In this document: piece after piece, positions 34,230-42,425 of the stretch
Position numbering within the stretch: position 1 is the stretch's first letter
Layout: the number at the start of each line of letters is the position of its first letter
DNA from: Nocardia sp. NBC_01329
GTDB taxonomy: Bacteria > Actinomycetota > Actinomycetes > Mycobacteriales > Mycobacteriaceae
Reading direction: 5' to 3'
Assembly: GCF_035956715.1 (NCBI RefSeq)
Contig: NZ_CP108381.1
Location: 3,621,001 to 3,685,000 of the forward strand
Length of the DNA stretch: 64,000 nt
The notes under the pieces: model-generated
Databases searched by the model: none
What the model was told of the DNA's origin: nothing
Seen by the model: the letters and a program-made list of their open reading frames with translations, nothing else
Position numbers and translations under genes: made by a program

Positions 34230-34430
34230 TCAGGTGTGGTCGATTCGCTCGTGCACAGTCAGCAGCAGATGATCGAATTCGGTGCGCAGAGTGGGGCCGG
34301 CGTGTTCGAGCGTGCCGAGTTCGGCCACCACGATCACCGGCCGGGTGTTGCCGTCCAGATCGACGATGGCGATCGAATCCAGTAGGTCGTCGTCCCGCTC
34401 GTCGGCGATACCGCCGTCCTCTCGGGTCAC
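34230..34430 (-). CDS. Small conserved hypothetical near the sigma locus
   Basis: 66 residues from GTG 34428-34430: an acidic N-terminus (EDGGIADERDDDLLDSIAIVDLDG), a strand-rich centre (TRPVIVVAELGTLEH) and a helical end (TEFDHLLLTVHERIDHT). I do not recognise a family. Its position between the STAS and rsbW genes suggests it belongs to the stress-regulation cluster. Confidence 0.5.
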   Translation of the reverse strand: MTREDGGIADERDDDLLDSIAIVDLDGNTRPVIVVAELGTLEHAGPTLRTEFDHLLLTVHERIDHT

Positions 34431-34517
34431 GGCTCGAGTATCGACGGTTCCGGCACGGAAAGCGACCTCACCCCGGCCGTCGCGACGGCCCGGGTAAGGT
34501 ACGCGCGTAGCGGCGGA

Positions 34518-34925
34518 TCAGCTCATCAGCGCGGACCGCAAGGTCGGAAAGTATCGGAACTGCGGCCGCACCCCGGCGACCTCGAGCGCCCGTTCCACTT
34601 CCTTGCGCCCACTGACCACCCGCAACTCGACCCCGGCCTGCCAGGCATCGGCCTTGGCGTCGGCGAGAACAGCGGCTGCTCGAATGCTCATGAACGTGGT
34701 GGCACGCAGATCCAGCACCACCACCCGGCACAGCAGCTCGCGGTGCCGGCCGAGCACGGTACACAGATCGTCGTGCAGTACCGCGTCCAATTCGCCTTCC
34801 ACCCGTGCGATCACGCAGTCGGGGTACTCGGTACTGCGGCGTGACCACACGCGAGCAGCGGCCTGTTGCCGTGAGTCGCGGCGGCGGTGTTGATCGACCT
34901 GGTACAAAACGGCGGTCACCGACAT
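34518..34925 (-). CDS. STAS-domain anti-sigma factor antagonist
   Basis: 135 residues from ATG 34923-34925. The STAS fold is seen in CVIARVEGELDAVLHDDLCTVL, CRVVVLDLRATTFMSIRAAAVLADAKADAW and LRVVSGRKEVERALEVAG. The usual D-S-S-G phosphorylation site reads FMSIRA, so the phosphorylatable serine is kept but its surroundings are divergent. It most likely releases SigF by binding the RsbW-type protein encoded two genes downstream. Confidence 0.75.
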   Translation of the reverse strand: MSVTAVLYQVDQHRRRDSRQQAAARVWSRRSTEYPDCVIARVEGELDAVLHDDLCTVLGRHRELLCRVVVLDLRATTFMSIRAAAVLADAKADAWQAGVELRVVSGRKEVERALEVAGVRPQFRYFPTLRSALMS

Positions 34926-35370
34926 ATCAATCCCGTCCTGGTGGTGGGGATTACCGGTTGGCGTACGCACTGCGGGCGGATATCGGAACGAGAACGATTC
35001 TCGTTCGTCGAGCCCGGGCACCGAGAGATACGCGCTACCGGGATCGGCTGCATGTTCTCAACCTGAGCACCATTCTGGCATGGTCGACCGGCGCTGTACA
35101 CCGCCGCGCGACCGAGCGGTCTCGGCACGGGCCGGACCGCGCAGCCCGATAGAGATGTTTACTCCGAGGCGCACAGGCTATTGCGGAGAGGCAAACGGGC
35201 CGGGTCGGACCGGCCGACCGACAGGGGCGGAGGTTTCCGGTGCCACTGCCGCGCGTAAGGCAGCCCATCTCGCTCGCGCATTGCGTAGCGCACCCTATCC
35301 GGCCGATTGACCCGCAGCACACCGCTGCCCTACCAGGGATCCGACGTTCGATGCCTGCGAAAGGCGAGCC
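34926..35370. other. Divergent intergenic region with palindrome
   Basis: 445 bases between the STAS gene and the diiron-protein operon. It contains the palindrome at 34986-35006. No gene-like reading with a family signature was found. The promoters of both flanking units should lie here. Confidence 0.45.
34986..35006. promoter_or_regulatory. Perfect palindrome, possibly a Fur/Zur-family box
   Basis: GAACGAGAA (34986-34994) pairs with TTCTCGTTC (34998-35006) around CGA. The GAnAACGATTnTC-like core resembles Fur/Zur-family sites of actinobacteria, which would suit the iron-protein operon to its right (start 365 bases away). It is closer to the STAS gene (61 bases). Which unit it controls is unknown. 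Confidence 0.4.
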
Positions 35371-36381
35371 ATGGTCGATACTCTCTCTCCGAGCGAAGGC
35401 GCTGTCCGCGCGCTACCGCTACCGCTACCCCGAGGCCCGCTCTCGGCGGCGCTGACGGAACTGCTGCGCAACGCACCGGGCCGACCGGTACCCGAGGTGT
35501 CCGGCGATCTCGACCCGTACGGCGACGATTTCCAGCTCACCCTGCACACCTGCTACGAACTGCACTATCAGGGTTTCCGGGACGTGGCCCCGGACTGGGA
35601 ATGGGACCCCGGGCTGCTGGGACTGCGCGCGGAGCTCGAACACCGATTCCAGAACGCACTGCGGGCCGAGGTACCCGGTGGGGACGACGTCACGGCCGAA
35701 CTGGACCGATTGCTCACCGTCCCCGCTTCCGGCGGTATACCGGGCCTGTTGCGCGACGAGGGCACCTGGTGGCAGATGCGCGAATACTTCGTCCACCGCT
35801 CGATCTACCACCACAAGGAAGCAGATCCGGTGGCCTGGGTGATCCCGCGGCTGCGCGGTCGGGCGAAGGCAGGGCTGGTCGCGATCGAATTCGACGAGTT
35901 CGGCGGCGGCCACGCTGATCGTATCCACGCCCGCCTCTACGCCGATCTGATGCGCGGCGCCGGACTGGACCAGGGTTACCTGCACTATCTGGACGTGGTG
36001 CCCGCGCCCATGCTCGCGCTGGTCGACATGATGTCGCTGTTCGGTCTGCACCGGTCGCTACGTGGTGCGATCGTGGGTCATTTCGCGGCGGTCGAGATCA
36101 CCTCCTCACCCGCCTCCCGACGCATGGTCGAGGCGCTGCACCGCTTCTCCGCCCATCCCGACTGCATACGGTTCTACAGCGAGCACGTCACCGCCGACGC
36201 GGTCCACGAACAGGTGGTACGCCGCGATGTGCTCGACGATCTGCTCACCAGGGAGCCCGAACTGGCCGAATCGGTGGTCTTCGGGATCCAGGCCACCGAC
36301 TTCCTCGAAGACCGGTGGGCCGATGCTGTACTCGATCATTGGCGCGCGGGCGAGAGTTCGCTGCGGACCACGGATCGGTGA
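35371..36381 (+). CDS. Iron-containing redox enzyme, heme-oxygenase-like fold (HDO)
   Basis: 336 residues, all helical. Conserved acidic and histidine clusters fit a di-metal site: YELHYQGF (63-69), REYFVHRSIYHHKE (137-150) and IEFDEFGGGHADRIHARLY (172-190). The DEFGGG-x-H segment is typical of the heme-oxygenase-like diiron oxidase family. Relatives hydroxylate or cleave fatty acids and amino-acid derivatives using O2 and iron. The ATG 35371 has AAAGGCG upstream. Its stop overlaps the HemK2-like gene (GTGA, 36378-36381). First gene of a six-gene operon; the substrate is unknown. Confidence 0.8.
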   Translation: MVDTLSPSEGAVRALPLPLPRGPLSAALTELLRNAPGRPVPEVSGDLDPYGDDFQLTLHTCYELHYQGFRDVAPDWEWDPGLLGLRAELEHRFQNALRAEVPGGDDVTAELDRLLTVPASGGIPGLLRDEGTWWQMREYFVHRSIYHHKEADPVAWVIPRLRGRAKAGLVAIEFDEFGGGHADRIHARLYADLMRGAGLDQGYLHYLDVVPAPMLALVDMMSLFGLHRSLRGAIVGHFAAVEITSSPASRRMVEALHRFSAHPDCIRFYSEHVTADAVHEQVVRRDVLDDLLTREPELAESVVFGIQATDFLEDRWADAVLDHWRAGESSLRTTDR

Positions 36382-37037
36382 GTCCGGTGTTCGTCCGTGT
36401 CCCCGGGGTGTACCGCCCGCAACCCGATACCAGACTGCTGGCGCGGGCAATGACCGATGCCGCGCTGCCGCAGGGAGCGCAGGTACTCGACGCGTGCACC
36501 GGAACCGGAGCGCTGGCGATCCACGCCGCGCGGTCCGGGGCCGCGGCCGTGACGGCGGTGGACCTCTCGCGTGCCGCGCTCGCCTCGGCCTGGTTCAACA
36601 GCCGGCTCTACGGAGTGCGGCTGGAACTGCTGTGGGGAGATATCACCCGGGTGGTCGAGGGGCGAACCTTCGATGTGGTCGTCGCCAACCCGCCGTATGT
36701 GCCGAGCCGGACGCATCCACCCGAAGTGGGCCCGGCACGTGCCTGGGATGCGGGATGGCACGGCCGCCACCTGCTCGACCCGCTGTGCGAGATGATGCCG
36801 CAACTGCTCAGCTCGGGCGGTACCGCACTGATCGTGCACTCCGCCGTCTCCGGTATCGCCGCCAGTCTCACCCGATTGCGCACAGGCGGGTTGAAAGCGA
36901 CCGTCGTGGCACGCACCGTCGTCCCCTTCGGTCCGGTGATGCGCAGTCGCGTCGGCTGGCTGCGGGATCGCAGCCTGATCCAACCCGAACAGGAGCACGA
37001 GGAATTGGTGGTCATCCGTGCCGACAGAACCCGCTGA
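36378..37037 (+). CDS. HemK2/MTQ2-type protein methyltransferase
   Basis: 219 residues. VLDACTGTGALAIHAARSG (37-55) binds SAM, and VVANPPYVPS carries the NPPY motif (104-107) of amide-nitrogen methyltransferases. The first 20 residues (VPGVYRPQPDTRLLARAM) match the HemK2/MTQ2 group, which lacks the N-terminal domain of PrmC. Known relatives methylate a glutamine in release factors; here the target could be a protein or peptide linked to the operon. The GTG start overlaps the upstream stop, and its own end overlaps the next gene by 20 bases. Confidence 0.85.
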   Translation: MSPVFVRVPGVYRPQPDTRLLARAMTDAALPQGAQVLDACTGTGALAIHAARSGAAAVTAVDLSRAALASAWFNSRLYGVRLELLWGDITRVVEGRTFDVVVANPPYVPSRTHPPEVGPARAWDAGWHGRHLLDPLCEMMPQLLSSGGTALIVHSAVSGIAASLTRLRTGGLKATVVARTVVPFGPVMRSRVGWLRDRSLIQPEQEHEELVVIRADRTR

Positions 37038-37383
37038 CCCACCACCCGGCCCCGACGAGCTACTCGCCGCGATCCGGCCGGTCGGCGCCACCGGCACGTC
37101 CGACGGGGCCGAGCCCCCGAACACCCCCGCGCCCCCCGGCGCGGCCCTCGACGGGCCGGATCGGCCGGCGGCGCCGGGATCGCGCCGGATCACGTTCACC
37201 GCAGCAGGACCGGCTTTGATCGAGGGACCACTGGAAGTGATCGCACCGAACGGGGACCGCATTCTCGCCGACCGCTTCCTGGTCGCGCTGTGCACCTGTA
37301 AACGGTCCGGTAGCTACCCACTGTGCGATACGAGTCATCGCCGGCGGGCCCGGCGCTCCGATGAGGACCGTGAAGGGCCGTAG
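37018..37383 (+). CDS. CDGSH-type iron-sulfur protein
   Basis: 121 residues from GTG 37018. The C-terminal CTCKRSGSYPLCDTSH provides Cys92, Cys94, Cys103 and His107, the 3Cys-1His ligand set of a [2Fe-2S] cluster; the canonical CDGSH reads CDTSH. The N-terminal ~55 residues are Pro/Ala/Gly-rich and disordered. It could deliver electrons to the diiron protein encoded at the head of the operon; that is inference. Confidence 0.8.
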   Translation: MPTEPADPPPGPDELLAAIRPVGATGTSDGAEPPNTPAPPGAALDGPDRPAAPGSRRITFTAAGPALIEGPLEVIAPNGDRILADRFLVALCTCKRSGSYPLCDTSHRRRARRSDEDREGP

Positions 37384-37419
37384 CGGATTGGCGGTGCTGT
37401 TTCCGGGTAGCCGCCCTGT

Positions 37420-38004
37420 ATGGCTCCGACCCATCAGCAGTTGCTCCATGCGCTGACGCGAGCCGCGAACGCGTTGACCCACCACGACATCCCCTTCGCC
37501 GTGGCGGGCGGATGCGCGGTCTACGCACGAGGCGGTCCCCCTTCGGACCACGATGTCGACCTCTTCGTCAAGCCCGCCGACTGCGCCCGGGCGCGTACCG
37601 AACTGGCACGGGCGGGGCTTCGTATCGCCGACGCCGCCGAGGACTGGCTCACCAAGGCCTACGACGGCGACACCCTCATCGATATCATCCACCGGCCCAA
37701 CAACCGGGAGGTCGACGACGCATTGCTGGCGCGGGCGGAGGTCATGCGCGTGGGCCCGACGGTAGCGCCGGTGGTCCACGGCACCGACCTGCTGGTCGAC
37801 AAACTGCTGGTCTTCGACGCGCACCGGCTGGACTTGAGCCCGCTCCTGCGGATCTCCCGCGACCTGCGCGAACAGGTGGACTGGGTGTCTGTCCGCGCGC
37901 AGACCGAGCATTCGCCATACGCGCGCGCTTTTCTCGGGTTGATCGACGATCTCGGGATCGCCGACACTCGCACAGGTGATCGAACATCGAGAAGGGCCGG
38001 ATAG
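37420..38004 (+). CDS. Nucleotidyltransferase-fold protein
   Basis: 194 residues. FAVAGGCAVYARGG (27-39) and SDHDVDLFV (42-50, Asp45-x-Asp47) form the metal-binding motif of the DNA polymerase beta-like nucleotidyltransferase fold. LIDIIH later may give the third acid. It resembles MNT-type or resistance-type transferases without a second domain. It follows the CDGSH gene by 36 bases and its stop abuts the BON gene directly. Substrate unknown. Confidence 0.75.
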   Translation: MAPTHQQLLHALTRAANALTHHDIPFAVAGGCAVYARGGPPSDHDVDLFVKPADCARARTELARAGLRIADAAEDWLTKAYDGDTLIDIIHRPNNREVDDALLARAEVMRVGPTVAPVVHGTDLLVDKLLVFDAHRLDLSPLLRISRDLREQVDWVSVRAQTEHSPYARAFLGLIDDLGIADTRTGDRTSRRAG

Positions 38005-38283
38005 ATGTCACAGAATCACAACCGGGCGGCGGGACGACCACCGGAATACCTGGCCGCCGAACTGCACCGGGCATTGACCGAGGACCCTCGAACCGCGGAA
38101 CAAGGGGTTCGAGTACGTATCCGCGGGGATGTGGTGGTACTCGACGGAGAAGTGGGCACCGCGCAGCGGCGGCGCCTGCTGGAGGACGTGGTGCACGAGA
38201 TAGCGCCGGATGCGCAGATCCACAACGACGTACACGTGGCCGCGATGCCCGGCCCGGGCGAATGCGAGGACCTCGGTGACTGA
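38005..38283 (+). CDS. BON-domain protein
   Basis: 92 residues. LAAELHRALTEDPRTAEQGVRVRIRGDVVVLDGEVGTAQRRRLLEDVVHEI is the helix-strand-strand pattern of the BON domain, followed by IHNDVHV. There is no signal peptide or membrane segment, so it is probably cytoplasmic. The ATG comes directly after the stop of the nucleotidyltransferase gene. BON domains bind phospholipids or ligands; its role here is unknown. Confidence 0.75.
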   Translation: MSQNHNRAAGRPPEYLAAELHRALTEDPRTAEQGVRVRIRGDVVVLDGEVGTAQRRRLLEDVVHEIAPDAQIHNDVHVAAMPGPGECEDLGD

Positions 38284-38309
38284 CACCGGGCAGAAGGGAG
38301 AGCGCACCG

Positions 38310-39065
38310 ATGCGGATCGCCGCTGTGGGGGATGTCCACCTGGGGACCGACTCCCGGGGAATACTGCGTCCCGCGTTGCGCGGGCTACCGGACCGCGCAG
38401 ATGTACTGCTGCTGGCAGGTGATCTGACCAATCACGGAACCCTGCCGGAAGCCGAGGTGGTGGCCGCGGAATTCACCGATATCGGTGTTCCGGTGATCGC
38501 GGTGCTCGGCAACCACGACCATCACAGCGATCTCCAGGACGAGATCGCCGCAATGCTGGGCGACGCGGGGATCGCCGTTCTCGAGGGCAGCGCCACCACG
38601 GTCACGGTCGGTGATCGGACACTGGGCGTGGCGGGCACGAAGGGGTTCGGCGGCGGTTTCGCGGGCAAATGCGCCAGCGTGTTCGGGGAGAGTCTGATGC
38701 GCGATTTCGCCGGACACACCGTCGACCTGGCCGCCGGTCTGGATACGGCGCTGGCGGGTCTGGACACCGATGTCACGGTCGCCCTGACCCACTATTCCCC
38801 CGTCAGCGATACCTTGCACGGCGAACCGCGGGAGATCTATCCGTTCCTGGGCTCCTATCTGCTCGGTGAGCCCATCGACACGCACGGCGCCGATCTGGCG
38901 CTGCACGGCCACGCCCACGCCGGTACCGAACGCGGCAGTACCCCGGGCGGTATCCGGGTCCGCAATGTCGCCCAGCCGGTGATCCGATCGGCTTTCGCGG
39001 TGTACGAACTGCATCCGCGACCGGTCCCCGACCCAGCGCACACCGCAACCGCGCTGACCCGCTGA
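38310..39065 (+). CDS. Metallophosphoesterase
   Basis: 251 residues with the complete calcineurin-like motif set: GDVH (Asp8, His10), GDLTNHG (Asp38), GNHDHH (Asn68, His69), a middle ALTHYSP histidine and GHAHAG. The family hydrolyses phosphomonoesters or diesters with two metals. 26 bases after the BON gene and ahead of a strong hairpin, it is the last gene of the operon. Confidence 0.85.
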   Translation: MRIAAVGDVHLGTDSRGILRPALRGLPDRADVLLLAGDLTNHGTLPEAEVVAAEFTDIGVPVIAVLGNHDHHSDLQDEIAAMLGDAGIAVLEGSATTVTVGDRTLGVAGTKGFGGGFAGKCASVFGESLMRDFAGHTVDLAAGLDTALAGLDTDVTVALTHYSPVSDTLHGEPREIYPFLGSYLLGEPIDTHGADLALHGHAHAGTERGSTPGGIRVRNVAQPVIRSAFAVYELHPRPVPDPAHTATALTR

Positions 39066-39087
39066 CCCGATGGACCCCGGGATATGC

Positions 39088-39117
39088 GACGGCGACCACT
39101 CGGAGGTGGTCGCCGTC
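39088..39117. terminator. Hairpin terminator between convergent units
   Basis: GACGGCGACCAC (39088-39099) pairs perfectly with GTGGTCGCCGTC (39106-39117) around a 6-base loop, 22 bases after the metallophosphoesterase stop. Usable from both sides. No T-run. Confidence 0.65.
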
Positions 39118-39164
39118 TGCCGTGCTCGGCTCCGTGTACGCCGATCGGAGATTCCCGGTCATGG

Positions 39165-39196
39165 GCCGCTACGGGGAGAAGCCGCTACGGGGAGAA
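39165..39196. repeat. 16-base tandem duplication at a gene end
   Basis: GCCGCTACGGGGAGAA occurs twice in direct succession (39165-39180, 39181-39196). The stop codon of the SnoaL-like gene (39185-39187) lies in the second copy, so the duplication repeats the end of the coding region without changing it. Confidence 0.7.
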
Positions 39197-39613
39197 GGCA
39201 GCCTCGATGCCGTCGAACCAGGCCGCTTCCTCGATCAGCCGGGTGCTGCGCCAGCCGTCGGGAGTACGGATCAGTTCGTGGTTGTACCAGCCGCCGCAGG
39301 TGAACTGTTTACCGGGCGACACGATCATCGGGTTGAAGAACATCGCCCGCACTTTCGCACTGTCCCCGTCGAGTTCGACCGCGATATTGGAGATGAAATG
39401 CTGTGTGCGGGTGAAGAGGCCCAGCTGTTCGGTCAGCCGCTCCACCACAGTCTCGCGATCACCGACCGGTCCACCGGCGGTGCTGTAGTCGATATGCGCG
39501 TCGGCGGTGAACACCGACCGGTACAACGCCCAGTCCTTACTGTCGACGGCGGTGGCGTAGCGCGTGAGCAGATCGGTGATCTCGAGCCGATCGGCGAGGG
39601 TCGGTGAATCCAT
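39185..39613 (-). CDS. SnoaL-like (NTF2 fold) protein
   Basis: 142 residues from ATG 39611-39613. ADRLEITDLLTRYATAVDSKDWALYRSVFTADAHIDYS is the standard opening of SnoaL-4 type proteins, followed by QHFISNIAVELDGDSAKVRAMFFNP and WYNHELIRTPDGWRSTRLIEEA. The family includes ring-hydroxylating-dioxygenase beta-like and dehydratase-like enzymes. The specific function is unknown. Confidence 0.8.
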   Translation of the reverse strand: MDSPTLADRLEITDLLTRYATAVDSKDWALYRSVFTADAHIDYSTAGGPVGDRETVVERLTEQLGLFTRTQHFISNIAVELDGDSAKVRAMFFNPMIVSPGKQFTCGGWYNHELIRTPDGWRSTRLIEEAAWFDGIEAAFSP

Positions 39614-39748
39614 CACCCCATACAACCGCACCGGTGGTGGGTGTCGGGCGGGTTCGGCCTCAACGGCCACCGTCTCCCACCACGGTAGCGCCCCCACCGG
39701 CATCGACGCTCGGGTGACCCGCGACGCCGCGGGTCACCATCGACCCCG

Positions 39749-41128
39749 TCAGGCCCCGTTGGTGGAGGCGCTGCGGGTACGGCCGGAACGGGCCCGGCGG
39801 CGCTCGGCCTGTAGGTCGGCGAGCTCCTGCTCGAGAATATCGGCGACCCGGAACTGGCCCGTGTCATAACCGTCGGAGGAGCGCACGACGTCCAGGAACT
39901 CGTCGGTCTCCTTGTCCCCGGACATCTTGCCCTTGGAACCGCCGTCCGACGAACCGTTCTTGACACCCTCCGATGAGCCCTTACCGAGCCCCGCGATCTT
40001 CTTGGGTTTGGTCACCGGGAGTTTGTCGGTGGTATCGGCGGTTCTGGTCGTTACCGGATCCGCTTCGAACAGTGGTGGATTGGCGGCCATCTCATCGAGC
40101 AGCGAGCTCGTCCGTCCGATCAATCCCGAGGTGACCTCCGCCAGATCCCCCGACCGGCGTTTTCCCATATCACCGCCCCTGCTGTCCGACCGAAAGGCCG
40201 AACCGCTCGATCCGGAACCCGAGCTCTTCGTACCGGCGGGCTCCAGCGCGGCCGGTTTCGTCGCGACCTCGGCCTCGGCTATCGGCATCGAGGACACCGC
40301 CTTGGCATGATCGAGTCGCACGCTCACCCGCGGCAAGCTGTTGCGGATCTGATCGGCGGGGTCCGGCAGCACCCGGACCTGTTCGGTGGCCCGCAGGATC
40401 GCCATTCCGTAGCGTGCGCTCGCCGCGTCGTGGATGAGCAGCGCGACACCGATCATCACCGGGGCGACCGCGTGCACGGCCGCGTCGTACCATTCGCCGA
40501 GTCTCAGGTACGGGTAGGTGTTCAGCCCGATGGTCAGCGTGAGCAGGGCGATCTCGGCAGCGGCGGTCTGCCTCCGGTTGTTGATCACCCCCCACTCGGC
40601 CACCTTGTTGGTGCCGATCATGATGATGATCAGGCAGGCGCTGATCATCGCTTCCAGCAGGTAGCTGAACCAGAACAGTGGGTCACTCGGTCCGGTGGGC
40701 GCGATGTTCTGCTGCACATTGACGGCCGACCAGAGCATCCCGGCACCGACCACCCCGGCCAGTGCGCGCAACGACCAGGACCGATGTCGGTACAGCGAAG
40801 CCAGTTTGGCGTGCGGGCTGGACTCCCGGCGCTGAGCGGCGATGGCTTTCCGGGCGAGCAAGAGGTCGCGCATATCCGCCTTCTCGATCTGCTCGGTGGT
40901 CTGCCTCGCCCGATCGTTGGCCGAGGCGACCGCTTGGATCTCCTTCCACCGCTGTCCGCGCTCCTGTTCGCGGATACGCTCGGCGAGATCGCGTTCGGCG
41001 CGTAGCTCCGTCTCCGACAGCGCCTCGGTGAGGGCGGGATCGAACTGGTAAGCCAGTCGGCCGCGTGCGTGTTCGACGCGCAGGGCCAGTTGCGTGACAT
41101 CGTCCTCGATCGGCGGTTCGACAGTCAT
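39749..41128 (-). CDS. Hypothetical four-helix membrane protein
   Basis: 459 residues from ATG 41126-41128 (GGGAG upstream). The N-terminal 100 residues are charged and helical (LAERIREQERGQRWKEIQAV, RARQTTEQIEKADMRDLLLARKAI). Four membrane segments follow between about 115 and 235 (LRALAGVVGAGMLWSAV, LFWFSYLLEAMISACLIIIMIG, AAAEIALLTLTIGLNTYPYL, AVAPVMIGVALLIHDAA). The C-terminal 200 residues are Ser/Gly/Lys-rich and disordered. The arrangement resembles plasmid-spread or transfer-associated membrane proteins of actinobacteria, but no transfer genes are nearby. Confidence 0.6.
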   Translation of the reverse strand: MTVEPPIEDDVTQLALRVEHARGRLAYQFDPALTEALSETELRAERDLAERIREQERGQRWKEIQAVASANDRARQTTEQIEKADMRDLLLARKAIAAQRRESSPHAKLASLYRHRSWSLRALAGVVGAGMLWSAVNVQQNIAPTGPSDPLFWFSYLLEAMISACLIIIMIGTNKVAEWGVINNRRQTAAAEIALLTLTIGLNTYPYLRLGEWYDAAVHAVAPVMIGVALLIHDAASARYGMAILRATEQVRVLPDPADQIRNSLPRVSVRLDHAKAVSSMPIAEAEVATKPAALEPAGTKSSGSGSSGSAFRSDSRGGDMGKRRSGDLAEVTSGLIGRTSSLLDEMAANPPLFEADPVTTRTADTTDKLPVTKPKKIAGLGKGSSEGVKNGSSDGGSKGKMSGDKETDEFLDVVRSSDGYDTGQFRVADILEQELADLQAERRRARSGRTRSASTNGA

Positions 41129-41289
41129 TACGGCTCCCGCCTCGGGTGCTTCGATGGCAGACAAGTAGTCACGCCGGGGTACGGTACCGCCCTTTGCTCC
41201 GCGATGCATCGTCACGGTCGAAACAACCGAGTTCCGTGGCCGTTCACAGGCTGTTCACGAGTTCCGCTGGCGGCGTCGCACTTCCGTGT

Positions 41290-42168
41290 TCACAATGCGT
41301 CGACAGTGGTCAAGACTGCTTTCACCACAGGCCGTGCCTCCGGCACCGGAGCGAGCGGGTATACGTGGAACGCACCGGGCTCCTCGATGAAACGTACTCT
41401 CGCTCCGGCGTGTTGGGCGAACAACCGCGCATCGGGATACAGGATGTCGTGTGTCCCGATGAAGAGATCCGTTTCCGGTAGCCGATCGAGCGGGCCGTTG
41501 ATCGGACTGAGCTCCGGCAGCCCGAGATCGTCACCGCCGGCCCACACCCTGCCGGCTTCGAGCAGCCCGGGCCGCGCCAGCCAGGGGTCGGCGGCTTCCA
41601 CTCCGTCGATCTCCGGATTGCACAGCCGCATATCGAGACACGGCGCCAGCAGGATCAGCCGCGCCGGAGCGGGCAGCCCGGTAGCGGGCAGCGCCTGGGC
41701 GAGCAGTAGCGCCAGCGTGCCACCGGCCGAATCCCCGGCGAGGACCACCCGTCCGGGATCGACATCTCCGATCACCTGCCGGTAGACCGCGACGAGATAT
41801 GGCAGCGCCGCCCGATAGGTATACCGCGGCGCCAGCGGATAGATCGGCACCTCGACCCGGTGCCCCGCGGTCACCAACCGATCGATGAATCGCCAGTGCC
41901 ACCAGCTGATCTCGCGGAAGAAGCTGCCGCCGTGCAGATAGATCACCACTTTCCCGGATTCCGGTGCTGTCCGGGGTGCGACGGTGTAGCAGGGGAAGCC
42001 CTCGACGAGCCGGCCGGTGACCCGGTGGCGGCGGCGGAACCGCGACGGCGGAGTGTGGGCGCCGGCCGGTTCGGCCATGGCGGCGCGGGCCCGCTCCGGG
42101 GTCGCCATACCGCGTTTGCGCGTGATCCGCAGGAATACCGACAACGCTCGGGTACGGCGGCTGGCCAT
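41290..42168 (-). CDS. Hormone-sensitive-lipase-type alpha/beta hydrolase
   Basis: 292 residues from ATG 42166-42168 with AAGGAG in front. VIYLHGGSFF (75-84) is the HGG oxyanion motif and LAGDSAGG holds nucleophile Ser147. PIYPLAPRYTYRAALPYLVAVYR between them is typical of the HSL family. The late GTHDILYPDA and GAFHVYPL supply Asp and His. It hydrolyses short-chain esters; no operon partner. Confidence 0.9.
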   Translation of the reverse strand: MASRRTRALSVFLRITRKRGMATPERARAAMAEPAGAHTPPSRFRRRHRVTGRLVEGFPCYTVAPRTAPESGKVVIYLHGGSFFREISWWHWRFIDRLVTAGHRVEVPIYPLAPRYTYRAALPYLVAVYRQVIGDVDPGRVVLAGDSAGGTLALLLAQALPATGLPAPARLILLAPCLDMRLCNPEIDGVEAADPWLARPGLLEAGRVWAGGDDLGLPELSPINGPLDRLPETDLFIGTHDILYPDARLFAQHAGARVRFIEEPGAFHVYPLAPVPEARPVVKAVLTTVDAL

Positions 42169-42386
42169 CACGTCTCCTTCGATACCGGTACAGACGGTTC
42201 GCGGAGGCTGCAGCGAAGGCGGAGGTATCGCACCATGAAGTCTCCTCACTCCGCAGATCGGCGAACCGGGACCAGCTCCGGACCCCCGGAGCATATTCCG
42301 AGCTCAGCGGGGAGGCGACCGGCGATCGGCGTGCACCGAGACGGCTACGAGCCCTGCGGTCGCGGTCGGGAACCGAAGTTCCGGCA

Positions 42387-42419
42387 GATGCTCACCCGTC
42401 GGCGCGACGGGTGAGCATC
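42387..42419 (-). terminator. Terminator of the parA-scp-der transcription unit
   Basis: GATGCTCACCCGTCG (42387-42401) pairs perfectly with CGACGGGTGAGCATC (42405-42419) around a 3-base loop, starting 6 bases after the der stop. A 15-bp stem without a T-run. Confidence 0.65.
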
Positions 42420-42425
42420 CGGCTT

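Noticed and set aside
40170..41100. Open frames antisense or shifted within the four-helix membrane protein gene
   Set aside because: They have no motif and no ribosome binding site, while the main frame shows clear membrane segments.
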